The notes under the pieces: model-generated | Seen by the model: the letters and a program-made list of their open reading frames with translations, nothing else | Database searches by the model: none | Told to the model about the DNA's origin: nothing | Translations under genes and position numbers: made by a program | In this document: positions 7,981-16,491 of the stretch, in pieces | Numbering within the stretch: position 1 is the first letter of the stretch | Layout of the letters: every line of letters begins with the position of its first letter | Virus record (IMG/VR): IMGVR_UViG_3300037502_002993 | Location: 1-64,000 of that record | DNA from: a virus | DNA: 64,000 bases | Reading direction: 5' to 3' (one strand)

Positions 7981-10560
7981 TTAAAGACGTAGGGTTCGGT
8001 GAGACTTGACTTTTCCGTGAAAGTAGGACTTCTTGTTGCGGTGATAGGCCAGGTGGTGAGGGATATCCACACAGACGAAGTAACACATCCGTGGGGTGAC
8101 CTCTGGAAAGTCCTTCAGTGGCCTCAGGCGCCCAAGGATCTGGAGGTTGTCCTTTTTGGAGTTCATGGCATGTAGCAACACCACCTCCTTTAAGTTCCTC
8201 ACATCTACCCCCGTGCCACTGCTCTTCGCTGTACTGACGGTAATGTCTTGCTTTAAGAGTTTGTTATACGGAATGCCCTGGTAGTAGGGTCCGATGGCGA
8301 ACTGCTGCTTGTAGTGAGCCCTGAGGGCCTCTGAGACCTTATCAATGAACGCGACCGTGGCACAGAGGACCAATGCCTTATGCCCCTTCTCAAACTCTCG
8401 AACAAACACCGCATCGAGCACCTTTACAATCTTTCGGATGTAGGCCTCAAACCGTGGCTTGTTCTTGAGCATCTGTGACTCGTAACGCATGTGAGAATAC
8501 ATCCCCCGCATGGGTACGAGAAAGTCCCGTTGATGGATGGGTAGGTCATTATACAGCAGACCAATCACATCTTGATAGACCTTGTGTTCAGGTAGTTGAC
8601 AATGGGTCTCCTCTGGCAGCATGACATTGATCATACCTGTGACGAAATCATTCCCCGTGAACGGCGTAGCTGATAGGTTAATGATTTTACGTACATTGGA
8701 GAATAGATCAATCCGAAAGTAAAGGCCCGGGTCCTCCTGGATCTCGTCATTGATCTGCACACCTATGCCCGCTACCTCATGGAAGGTCGTGGGAAGACAC
8801 CCGTACTCTTCTAAACACGCCTGCTCCCCGTTTTCTTCGAGGTAGTTCAGAAACGCCCGGTAGGTGGCATTACTGATCATAACGCAATCAGCCTTCACCT
8901 TGCCCTCAAGCGCCTGACGGATGAACGCCTTGAGCTTGGGCGATCCATCGATGGTGTAATAACGATGCTCGACCCTTTTCTTTCCAAAGGCGTCATTAAG
9001 GGTCCCTACCCACAGATCAAAGTACTTAGGGGGGATCATAATCGCGAAGCGCATACCGAGTGCAACACATGCTAACATGGTCGTAAGTGAGTTGTGGGTG
9101 ACGATAAAGTCATCAGTCACATAGAGATGATCCGGGTGTGCTATCGTGATACATTGGGTAGGTTCATCCCCAATATACTCAACTGACCGCACTCTAAGTT
9201 TGAGTTCCTCCGAGTACTGGTTGGTCTCTTCTAGACGATCACGTTTACGTGGTAATCGGAAGAGTTTCCGCTGTCGCGGGTGACGGATATTTACCTGGTA
9301 GGCGATGCGCCCGTTACGTTTCTCGCCATTGTGGGTATAAGTAGGGTTGCGTTCACTGATACTGGCAATACCACCGACCGAACGCACTAGGTACTGAACC
9401 TGGGCGGCCAATACTCGGCTGGTACTGCAGAAGGAGACTGTTCCACTGGTTCCTTTACCAGGTTTGTCTACAGTGCCGTCAGTGTCCATCAGGCCCTGGA
9501 GGATCGCATACCGCTGTTCCAGAGAGCCATGTAGGTATTCCTTGGGAATGAACTTCTCCCAACTCCGTCTACCCCACAGTCCGTAGTCTTTTAAGGCTGT
9601 CCGGTATGGGTGCCCTCCATTGGTATATCGGAGCGTGCGGGTTTTATGACCGATGTCATTCCAGTAACTACCTTCAGGCGCCTCAGCTAACACCTCATCG
9701 AAGATGAAATCGTCTAGTTTTGTTATGTTAATAACACCGTTACTAATACCCCCATCACCTAGGATGACTCCTAGTGAGTACGGAGGAATCTTAACATCCG
9801 CAGCCGGACCGTCTTCTGGTTTGCAGAGCGGTATGTACACGCGCGGATTCGGCATCTCACACAACCGCTTGACTTCCAGGGTATCGACTGTTCTCCATCT
9901 ACGGTGCGGAACCGTGTTCACATAAAACACTTTCCAAAGATGTTCAGGACCAGCGTCTGTGTAGCGTCCATCCCAAAAAGTGACTCGATAAAACGGCGTC
10001 ACTCCTTGCGGGTGAACGGCAGTTACTTGTGTGGTGGTGCCGTCCCAAGCAGTGACTTCAGTACCGACCTTCATATCCCCCATGGTGGACCACCCGCCAG
10101 GGATTTTGATCTTAGATGATAATGGCTGTTGCTTACCTCCACCGGTCTGAAGGTAAAGGGCATTGGAGTAACTGTCATTAGACAGGTCACTTACCAGGGG
10201 TATTTGATAATCGCGGGCCTCAATCCCCTTACGGATCTTAAGCTTGAGGGGCTCTGCCTTAGGTACGGCGCGATGGGTGTGGGTGATCACTCGTTCAACG
10301 TAACCGTATTCCTCGATGAAACGTAGGAAGTCAGGTAAGTGGTGTCGATGGAGATAGAGCACCTGACGATCATGGGTGAGGCCAAAGAAACGTTTCTTTA
10401 ATACCATTTCAACGCGACCAAAGCGGTCGGTCTCGGGCTCGACTAGTTTCAGCCCTTTTAGGTACTCACCGATGATCTCCAAGAACTTGGGCTCGTAGCC
10501 CGAAATGCGACACCCGTGGGTGTAGTGCTCAACGTGCAAAGAAAAAGCCATCAGTGTCAT
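7981..10560 (-). CDS. SF2 helicase (UvsW-like) interrupted by an intein
   Basis: The 859-residue precursor contains a superfamily 2 DNA helicase, probably for replication fork or recombination work as in T4 UvsW. Walker A is TGGGK (139-143) joined after the intein to S491LTT. Motif II-like INDEIQE, motif III NLSATPFTG and motif VI LGRLRPL follow in order. The mature helicase would be about 512 residues. It lies directly after RNAP beta' C-terminal, the same order as phiKZ 71-73, 74 and a helicase, as I recall it. Its ribosome site sits in a hairpin. Confidence 0.85.
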   Translation of the reverse strand: MTLMAFSLHVEHYTHGCRISGYEPKFLEIIGEYLKGLKLVEPETDRFGRVEMVLKKRFFGLTHDRQVLYLHRHHLPDFLRFIEEYGYVERVITHTHRAVPKAEPLKLKIRKGIEARDYQIPLVSDLSNDSYSNALYLQTGGGKQQPLSSKIKIPGGWSTMGDMKVGTEVTAWDGTTTQVTAVHPQGVTPFYRVTFWDGRYTDAGPEHLWKVFYVNTVPHRRWRTVDTLEVKRLCEMPNPRVYIPLCKPEDGPAADVKIPPYSLGVILGDGGISNGVINITKLDDFIFDEVLAEAPEGSYWNDIGHKTRTLRYTNGGHPYRTALKDYGLWGRRSWEKFIPKEYLHGSLEQRYAILQGLMDTDGTVDKPGKGTSGTVSFCSTSRVLAAQVQYLVRSVGGIASISERNPTYTHNGEKRNGRIAYQVNIRHPRQRKLFRLPRKRDRLEETNQYSEELKLRVRSVEYIGDEPTQCITIAHPDHLYVTDDFIVTHNSLTTMLACVALGMRFAIMIPPKYFDLWVGTLNDAFGKKRVEHRYYTIDGSPKLKAFIRQALEGKVKADCVMISNATYRAFLNYLEENGEQACLEEYGCLPTTFHEVAGIGVQINDEIQEDPGLYFRIDLFSNVRKIINLSATPFTGNDFVTGMINVMLPEETHCQLPEHKVYQDVIGLLYNDLPIHQRDFLVPMRGMYSHMRYESQMLKNKPRFEAYIRKIVKVLDAVFVREFEKGHKALVLCATVAFIDKVSEALRAHYKQQFAIGPYYQGIPYNKLLKQDITVSTAKSSGTGVDVRNLKEVVLLHAMNSKKDNLQILGRLRPLKDFPEVTPRMCYFVCVDIPHHLAYHRNKKSYFHGKVKSHRTLRL
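9091..10131 (-). mobile_element. Intein with LAGLIDADG homing endonuclease in helicase Walker A
   Basis: In-frame insert of 347 residues between GGGK and S of the helicase P-loop. N-terminal splicing block QQPLSSKIKIPGGWSTMGDM, with VGTEVTAWDG following. The C-terminal block DHLYVTDDFIVTHN ends in His-Asn before Ser+1. Two LAGLIDADG motifs (LGVILGDGG and LQGLMDTDG) show a homing endonuclease. The first residue is Gln rather than Cys or Ser, a less common intein class that must start splicing without the usual first acyl shift. Confidence 0.88.
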
Positions 10561-10561
10561 T

Positions 10562-10581
10562 GGGGGGAGTTACCTCCCCCC
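10562..10581 (-). promoter_or_regulatory. Hairpin burying the helicase ribosome-binding site
   Basis: The leader reads GGGGGGAG GTAA CTCCCCCC immediately before the ATG. The eight-pair stem with GTAA loop contains the GGAGG ribosome site. It may limit or regulate translation, or act as a terminator for the RNAP gene upstream, though no T run follows. Confidence 0.5.
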
Positions 10582-10594
10582 AGTCCCTATGTCA

Positions 10595-12580
10595 TCATGT
10601 AGTTTTCACCCCTCCCATTAACATGACGTCATAGGGGTGGTCGGGTCGATTCTGGTTGAGGAATAGGCGGGGATGAGTCACGGCTGCTTGTTGCTTCTCC
10701 AAGGCCATCAACCCACCCAGACTGCGGTTCTCCATCAGTTCACTATAGCGTGCAAAGCGTCCTTTGATGGCGGGCTTTGGAAAGGTGTAATCTCCATTGT
10801 CCTTATCCCGGGCCGTCATGGCGAATAACAGCATTTCTGAATGGACCAGGTTCACATAGAGCTTCTCATTGATCAGCTGGTTGAAATGGATCAGCGCCTC
10901 TGTATGATTTCGATATTCAGTCAAGAACCGCTTGCCGTTGATGTTGGCCTGACTGCTCTTATCAAGCTTGATGCCCTTATCGTCACTTTTGGATTGGATA
11001 AAGGTACTGATGCGCTTCATCACCTCATGCATGTGAACGTGTTTCATCGGCATGACCAGGAAGGGTTTCTCCGGATCAAAGTCCGACATGTCGATCACAA
11101 TGTTACCACTGTCATCATGGGTCCAGCGTTTCTTCACCAGGTACTGCAGCATGGCATGGGAGAATGACGCCTTCCGATTGTGCAGCGAAACCGTTAGCAT
11201 ATCACGAATGGGTTCGTCGCAGTCTGCAATGCTAAAGAGGATCTGGGTGATCTGACTGGCACTGCGGATGGGATAGAGATTGATCTTTCTCACCATCAGG
11301 ATATCGGCAAGGTTCTTTGCCTCCGTGTGGTGAATGGTCATGATCAGCTTACGTCCCATCCACTTCTTCTTTAAGAAGATGACCTCATCCATTCCCCGAT
11401 ACTGCAGGTACTTACTTTCCACCTGACCCAGTTGGAACTTGTCCACCCCTCCAATGCTGTCTTGGTGCTTGGTCGACAGTACCGCTGAGGTGATCTTATC
11501 TCCGGTGTCTACCGCACTGACCTGACCGATATTGGTGTCTTTAGGGATACTAAAGGCAATCCGTCCGTAACAGGTAGAGCAGACCCCCTGGGGATCGGGA
11601 TGGGTACAGCCCAACACTGAGCGCAGCTGAATGGTCTGTCCGATTAGGTGGGTGTGGTCTTTGGTGATCCAATCCAACACCACACTGCCGTCCTCCTGCT
11701 TGGCGTAGTAATATTTCCCCACCAAGGTTTTGAACATCTCCCTCATCACCGGGAATTGGATGCTGTAGGAGGTACCACAGTCACCATGATGGAGGCGCTG
11801 GATATAGGCGGCCACCATCTGCAATTTCCGGTTGAAGTATTCGGTATCGCGAATCAACTCCTTGTTAAATGCCAAGGCCTTAGACCCACTGCGGGATTCA
11901 ATCAGATTCCCATAAAGCCCCGGTACGCCTTCGAGCAGTCCTCGGGTAATGGGCACACGGAAGATATCTGAGTTCACATCAGTTCGATCCCCTAAAGGAC
12001 CAAAGCACTGCAGGGCCTGCCCCATCTTGATGGTCCCGCTGCGCAGGGATTCTGCAATCGGGTTTCCAATCAAGTCATCTGAGGTCAGCAGGGTCTTTTT
12101 GATAACCTCATAGGTCTTGGCAATGCTTGCGGTGTTGGGCTGTACTGCCGCATTGGCCTTCTTGATGTCGGGGTGCTCCATAACCTGAAGGGCATCAATC
12201 AGCGACATGGTCGTGACGTAGCGCCCGAGGTTGGTGATGATGGCATTGTACAGGCGGTTATTGGTTTTAAATACCTGATGGGCCAGTGTCTCCGTATCGG
12301 CGGGCTCCCCCAACTGTTGGTGGATGTGCCAGGCGACTCGGTTCATCCGATCCAGAATGCTCCCTCCACTCAACCGCCCTTTCCCTAGGTGGAAGTCTTT
12401 AAGCAGAGACACCTCGGGATAGAAGGTGAGGGGGTACCAGAAGTACACGGAGATGATGGTGGCGCGGGTGTGGGTTTCGATCTCTCCGTCGTCAAAGACG
12501 ACAACATGACGCTCCTCGGGAAGGGCCCAAAGGGCCGCTTCCTCCATTGCCAGTAGGTCTCTTGCGGAGTACCGATTCAT
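10595..12580 (-). CDS. Phage RNA polymerase beta' subunit, C-terminal part (phiKZ gp74-like)
   Basis: 661 residues matching the C-terminal half of RNAP beta'. A zinc-type segment CTHPDPQGVCSTCYG is followed by a trigger-loop region (DKITSAVLSTKHQDSIGG), which corresponds to the bacterial LTMRTFHxGG region. It belongs to the non-virion RNAP that transcribes phage genes inside the phage nucleus. The start ATG at 12580 overlaps the stop of the beta C-terminal gene by one base (TAATG), so the two are translationally coupled. Confidence 0.88.
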   Translation of the reverse strand: MNRYSARDLLAMEEAALWALPEERHVVVFDDGEIETHTRATIISVYFWYPLTFYPEVSLLKDFHLGKGRLSGGSILDRMNRVAWHIHQQLGEPADTETLAHQVFKTNNRLYNAIITNLGRYVTTMSLIDALQVMEHPDIKKANAAVQPNTASIAKTYEVIKKTLLTSDDLIGNPIAESLRSGTIKMGQALQCFGPLGDRTDVNSDIFRVPITRGLLEGVPGLYGNLIESRSGSKALAFNKELIRDTEYFNRKLQMVAAYIQRLHHGDCGTSYSIQFPVMREMFKTLVGKYYYAKQEDGSVVLDWITKDHTHLIGQTIQLRSVLGCTHPDPQGVCSTCYGRIAFSIPKDTNIGQVSAVDTGDKITSAVLSTKHQDSIGGVDKFQLGQVESKYLQYRGMDEVIFLKKKWMGRKLIMTIHHTEAKNLADILMVRKINLYPIRSASQITQILFSIADCDEPIRDMLTVSLHNRKASFSHAMLQYLVKKRWTHDDSGNIVIDMSDFDPEKPFLVMPMKHVHMHEVMKRISTFIQSKSDDKGIKLDKSSQANINGKRFLTEYRNHTEALIHFNQLINEKLYVNLVHSEMLLFAMTARDKDNGDYTFPKPAIKGRFARYSELMENRSLGGLMALEKQQAAVTHPRLFLNQNRPDHPYDVMLMGGVKTT

Positions 12581-13506
12581 TAGGGCGAATCCTGTTCTGG
12601 TTGGTAGTGAAACTTAATGCCGCGGCAGTTAAAGAAGTGCTGTGTGATCGCCACGGGCCGACTCCCGCCATAGGGGAACCGCTCCCGGTCAACAACGCGA
12701 TCAATGTTGGTGGGTTTTGGTGCCTCCAGGATATTCTGGGTGACATGCCGATGCACATCAGGGCTATTGCTCTGGTCAAGAAACTCCATGGTCACCTCTG
12801 GGGTGACATAGGCGTTATACGAGCGGGTTTCTGATTCCCCGAGGCCTCTCACGGACTGCTGCCGCCCTGGTGAGGTCGACCGATCATACTGGTTCAGTTT
12901 GGCGGGAATGCCAAAGTGTTGGAGCTTTACTGAGGCCACCCCACTCCAGTCCTCCGCGGTCTTCTCCAGCAGTAAGAACTGCATATTGCCAATCAACACC
13001 GGGTGTTCAGTGGTGACCATCTCCCCTCGCATGTCCCGATAGGTCACAGGACCGTAATGGGGCTTGAAGGGAGAGTTCTCTAATGCCAGTGCGGTCTGCA
13101 GGTAGTTATTGGGACTGTCTGACGGGATGTGTAGGAAGATCCCATCGCGCAGGATACATCTTACGTGTTCTGCGGGGTTGGGGTGTGCTTTGATGATGGG
13201 AACCATCAAGGGCGCTATGATACTGTAGAACTCAAGCAGGGTGTCGAATGTTCGGGTCACCCACCCACTGTCCTGCAGGGCGTTATTGAGTTCAACGTCG
13301 GTGGGTTTCATGTGAGAAGCAATCCCCACCTCGTTTCTCAGGCGTTGAGTGAGGTCATAGGCCGCTGCGTTAAAGTATTGGTCATAGAACCTTCCCATGT
13401 TGGTTCGGTTAAACGTCGATACGCCGTAGATCGCAACATCGGCTACCTTCCCCGTGCCATCCTTGGGCATGGCTTCATCGGGGTAAATACGACAGATGAC
13501 TCCTTT
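12580..13506 (-). CDS. RNA polymerase beta subunit C-terminal part, exon 2
   Basis: Second exon of the beta C-terminal gene (phiKZ gp71-73-like). It opens with KGVICRIYPDEAMPKDGTG, the conserved beta active-site stretch (bacterial GNKGVIS...EDMP), then GVSTFNRTNMGRF, matching bacterial GVPSRMNIGQ. The exon starts after the intron's final G at 13507, giving HG-KGV across the junction. If the splice were seven bases earlier it would give HG-ISKGV, so the exact junction is uncertain. Unspliced, the frame has only an internal ATG inside the intron tail. Confidence 0.85.
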   Translation of the reverse strand, partial: KGVICRIYPDEAMPKDGTGKVADVAIYGVSTFNRTNMGRFYDQYFNAAAYDLTQRLRNEVGIASHMKPTDVELNNALQDSGWVTRTFDTLLEFYSIIAPLMVPIIKAHPNPAEHVRCILRDGIFLHIPSDSPNNYLQTALALENSPFKPHYGPVTYRDMRGEMVTTEHPVLIGNMQFLLLEKTAEDWSGVASVKLQHFGIPAKLNQYDRSTSPGRQQSVRGLGESETRSYNAYVTPEVTMEFLDQSNSPDVHRHVTQNILEAPKPTNIDRVVDRERFPYGGSRPVAITQHFFNCRGIKFHYQPEQDSP

Positions 13507-13916
13507 CGAGATCTTCAAGTGGGGTCGTTACGCCCACCCCGCGGTGTGTCTCCCTCACGGGAGTCATCCGCTGCTCCAGGCTTTCCCTGGATGCCGAGAC
13601 TATCTCTTGATCCTCTCCCAGATGGAGTAGGACCCTCCCCATTTCCCCGACCGATAACTTGCCGGGTACAGGCTGGTAAGACCTTAGTCGTTGAGCACAT
13701 CCCATATCCATCCGCAGGGAATGGACTTAGGGACTTCGCTGCGGATTACCCATTTCACTCCAGGGACTGGAGATCATCCTTACGCTTTTTACCGCACCCA
13801 AGTAGTTAGCTTGGACCCCGTGGGGTGTCTGACGACACCGGTCACTCTTTCGAGCACGAGTTGGTACGTAAGGCTTTAGTGGCTTCCCGCGATTAGAGGA
13901 GGTTCACTCAGGACTC

Positions 13917-14268
13917 TCATCCTGAGCGGGCCGTAGGTACGTAATAATGCAATCGGTATCCTTCCACAACGCGACATCTAGCGATTGCTTTGATGACGTC
14001 GTTTTTACTTCCAAGGGTATTGGAAAAGTGTTCAGCTGCTTTAGTGATATTGGTGAAGAACAACTCACCGCCTTCATTGTCAACAGCAATCACACCACGG
14101 GCACGGTTTTTGGGGTTATCTCTAAAGATGGCCAAATCCCGCTCGTTGAACTCCGGCCAGGGAGTGTCATCGCCCTCTTGACGAAACAGGTAGCCGTAGT
14201 AAGGCCTGTCCCATTTTTTCTTGATCTGATTAAGAAGTCCTCCAGGATACTCTAACCTTAAGTCTTCA
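13917..14268 (-). pseudogene. HNH homing endonuclease, C-terminal remnant with NUMOD1-type domain
   Basis: The frame runs from the TnpB end (NEDLRLEYPGGLLNQIKKKW) through PYYGYLF to a NUMOD1-type DNA-binding repeat (GVIAVDNEGGELFFTNITKA, then AIARCRVVEGYRLHYY). This is the C-terminal half of an intron endonuclease. The HNH centre expected between it and the N-terminal part at 14398-14736 is absent, so the gene was disrupted and partly deleted when the TnpB element landed. A frame starting inside the TnpB end (MKQESPSFKKGSVN) may still translate it. Confidence 0.7.
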
Positions 14269-14397
14269 TTGACACTCCCCTTCTTTTAAGAAGGGGATTC
14301 TTGCTTCATTGAACTGACTTACCTTCGGTAAGGAAGGCAGTGGTCACTTTCTCCACAAGCGTTTAGTGAGTCCGTATGCCCTACGGCCTCTGCTAAA
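14269..14397 (-). mobile_element. Solo TnpB-element right end (omega RNA scaffold)
   Basis: About 129 bp nearly identical to the right end of the complete element at 50072. It has the terminal TTGACACTCC, the CCCCTTCTT/AAGAAGGGG hairpin, the CTTACCTTCGGTAAG hairpin and the conserved CCACAAGCGTTTAGTGAGTC block. No tnpB and no left end remain. As RNA it would supply an omega RNA scaffold, with a guide starting TGAAGACTTAAGGTTAGAGT. It is nested in the endonuclease gene of the RNAP beta intron. Confidence 0.85.
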
Positions 14398-14736
14398 GTC
14401 ACACTCAATGGGCCAGCGATAGCGATACCCAATGTTTGATGGGTGGAGGTTATCCCAATTCCCATCGATGTGAAACGGTTCGACCTTCCACCAATGGTGA
14501 TAGCCTAGCCTTAACTTCCCAAACGCCGCCAGTACCAACAGAGCGACGGGGATTTCACTTATCACCCCTCCAGTGTTAACGCTAACTACCCACCCTAGCA
14601 TCTCATCAAAGCTAGGGGTTATTTCCACCCCGTTATGGAAAACCTGGCCGCTTTCCATAACCCTGACTTCCCCGGTAGTCAATGCCGGATCAATCAGTCC
14701 AAACCCTTGTTCGTTAGAAAGGTACTTTTCAAACAT
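14398..14736 (-). pseudogene. HNH homing endonuclease, N-terminal remnant
   Basis: An open frame from ATG 14736 (AGGAGGTTGAA upstream) encodes MFEKYLSNEQGFGLI, then KVEPFHIDGNWDNLHPSNIG, WPIECDF, and runs into the TnpB end, which adds SRGRRAYGLTKRLWRK and a stop. The HIDGNWDNLHPSNIGYRY segment is typical of the N-terminal region of phage intron HNH endonucleases. The catalytic centre is missing. Confidence 0.65.
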
Positions 14737-14801
14737 TTCAACCTCCTAAACTCCTGCAATAGGAGGAAGAATATCGTTATGCATTAGTTACGGGTCGCTC
14801 C

Positions 14802-15992
14802 ACCATGCAAAAAATCCGTGAGCTTATAGCCCCCATCGACCATCATTGGCCAATCATAGGTGATCTCCACGCGCCACTCATCCAGGGTATCGAGCTTATG
14901 CATACGCGTAAGCTTGCGTTCATGGAGCGGTGTGGGGAGATAGATCAGGGCCTCTACGATCAGCTGTTGAAACTCAGGGGTGATACGCGGTGAGCCGCGA
15001 CGATCCCTCTTGAGCTGTTCATAGACCTTAAGGATGCGGCGATAGTACTCGCACTGGGCTTCGTAATACTTACGGGCTTGGCGATCCATTCCCGTGGGTG
15101 TTGGACTTGGGTTAACGCGCTCGTCATGGTAGACCTTCACATCCACAATGCGCGCGCCGGCCCGCGCCCACAGCACGCGATCAAAATCGTGCTGAATCTC
15201 ACGCAGTGCCCTTGGCGTCATATCGGCAATCCCAAGAACGGGATCGCGATCTCGGGTCGCCATGACAACCCCATCAGGGCCGATGATATCGCCGATATCG
15301 GGAAACGCCTTGTAGGTGTTAGCATCACCATGGACATTGAGCGGAAATGACTTCTTACCGAAGCTTCCGACAATGGTCTGATAGCGGTGAGCGGTGAGTT
15401 TCTTCAGAAACCCCTCGCGGACCAGAAACCCATCCTCGATGGTACTGGGCAGTGAGAAGAAACAGACCTGGGCTTCGGTACCAATACCGTAGCTCCCATC
15501 ATCCATCTTGGCAATGCTGTCAGCCAGTGACTCCCCTTTCTCGAAGTTGGCACCAGGGGCAAGTCGCTCCAAAGCACGGGAGTTGGGCCTTAGCGGGTAA
15601 CCAAACTCCGTGTGTAATGCCTCGTATTTCTTAAGGCGCAAGATCCCGACGGTTTTATAAGGGTCATCGAAATCCTCATAAACGATCAGGGTTTCGGGGT
15701 TTTCACGAATGCTATCCTCCCCTACCCCTGGCGTATAGCGACGGATCACATCCCTTACCGTGGCGTTACAAGGAAAGGTTGCACCAAAGGTCTCTCTGCC
15801 GTACTTGATCTCCTGACCAGTTTGGATTTTTCTTGGCTCCACACCTTCCACCACCAGGGCTTGCCCTAGCTGGGTCGCGCCCATGGCCTTACGCGCAGCG
15901 GTGTTATTGCGAAAGAAGGGGTCGAGTGCTCCCGTACCCAGTAGTGTGGCTTTGAGTTCACGGGCTTCTTCAGTGGGATTAGGGTTGATCAT
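14802..15992 (-). CDS. RNA polymerase beta subunit C-terminal part, exon 1
   Basis: About 397 codons from ATG 15992 (GAGGTAGGTA upstream) to the proposed 5' splice site after CAT GGT. The protein begins MINPNPTEEARELKATLLGT and ends GGYKLTDFLHG, equivalent to bacterial DKMAGRHG just before NKGV. Reading on into the intron adds only a few residues (GATRN) before a stop. Together with exon 2 it gives a beta C-terminal subunit of about 705 residues for the non-virion RNAP. Confidence 0.85.
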
Positions 15993-16029
15993 TACCTACC
16001 TCTTCTCTTCTATGAGTTACCAGTCCATA

Positions 16030-16057
16030 GCCTACATGCGGATAATGTAGGTGTCAC
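16030..16057. promoter_or_regulatory. Divergent promoter region with inverted motif
   Basis: The segment CCTACAT GCGGATA ATGTAGG is an inverted repeat between the RNAP beta gene (minus) and the 16073 gene (plus). On the minus strand it reads CACCTACATTATCC about 50 bases before the start, matching the shared candidate promoter motif. Confidence 0.5.
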
Positions 16058-16072
16058 AAGAGAACGAATCAC

Positions 16073-16438
16073 ATGGCCTTTACCATCGAATCACTCTCTA
16101 AGGAAACACAAGGGCAGCTACGAGACCGTCCCGATTACCGCTGGATGATCGAACAGCACCTTCCTCTACTGCGGCAATCACCCAATGTTCGGGCTGAAGT
16201 CATTCCCTCTGTCGTGGTCTTGCAGTTTCAAGGGAACTTCTATGCCCTGCTGCTATCACTCGGGATAGAGCGACGTCATCACTGGCTCTACTTACGGATG
16301 AATCGAATGACCCACCCCATGCAGTTTGGTGAGTCACTAGGGGATCAGGTGTCAGGGGGTGATTACCCACTCCTCCACCCGCCCATGGAAGACATCGAGC
16401 GATTAAGGAAGCGCTTCAGTACCGTAAAGGGACGTTAG
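16073..16438 (+). CDS. Hypothetical protein
   Basis: A 121-residue soluble protein, isolated on the plus strand between two minus-strand operons. It begins MAFTIESLSKETQG and ends in a basic tail (IERLRKRFSTVKGR). Not recognised. It shares a bidirectional terminator with the gene at 16492. Confidence 0.6.
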   Translation: MAFTIESLSKETQGQLRDRPDYRWMIEQHLPLLRQSPNVRAEVIPSVVVLQFQGNFYALLLSLGIERRHHWLYLRMNRMTHPMQFGESLGDQVSGGDYPLLHPPMEDIERLRKRFSTVKGR

Positions 16439-16450
16439 GGCAAAGAAAAA

Positions 16451-16471
16451 GCCCTCCCCATTGGGGAGGGC
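16451..16471. terminator. Bidirectional terminator
   Basis: GCCCTCCCC ATT GGGGAGGGC between convergent genes, with AAAAA on one side and CACTATGCCGC on the other. T runs can form on either strand. Confidence 0.8.
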
Positions 16472-16491
16472 CACTATGCCGCCAGCGTCAG

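Larger units (their letters stand above)
13507..14801 (-). mobile_element. Group I intron in RNAP beta gene, with broken HNH endonuclease gene
   Basis: The intron splits the conserved HG/KGV stretch of beta. Its catalytic core lies at about 13507-13910. A CCTCTAATCGCGGGAAGCC segment (P4-like), CTCAACGACTAAGG, AGATAGTC followed by the P8-like CATCCAGGGAAAGCCTGGAG, and a terminal GTAACGACCCC are the T4-type group I signatures. The 5' part (14269-14736) holds the remains of a homing endonuclease gene and a TnpB end. phiKZ carries an intron with an HNH gene in its homologue. The splice sites are estimated. Confidence 0.85.

Noticed and set aside
13165-13809. 214-codon plus-strand frame
   Set aside because: It is antisense to RNAP beta exon 2 and the intron core, with no ribosome site and no recognisable protein.
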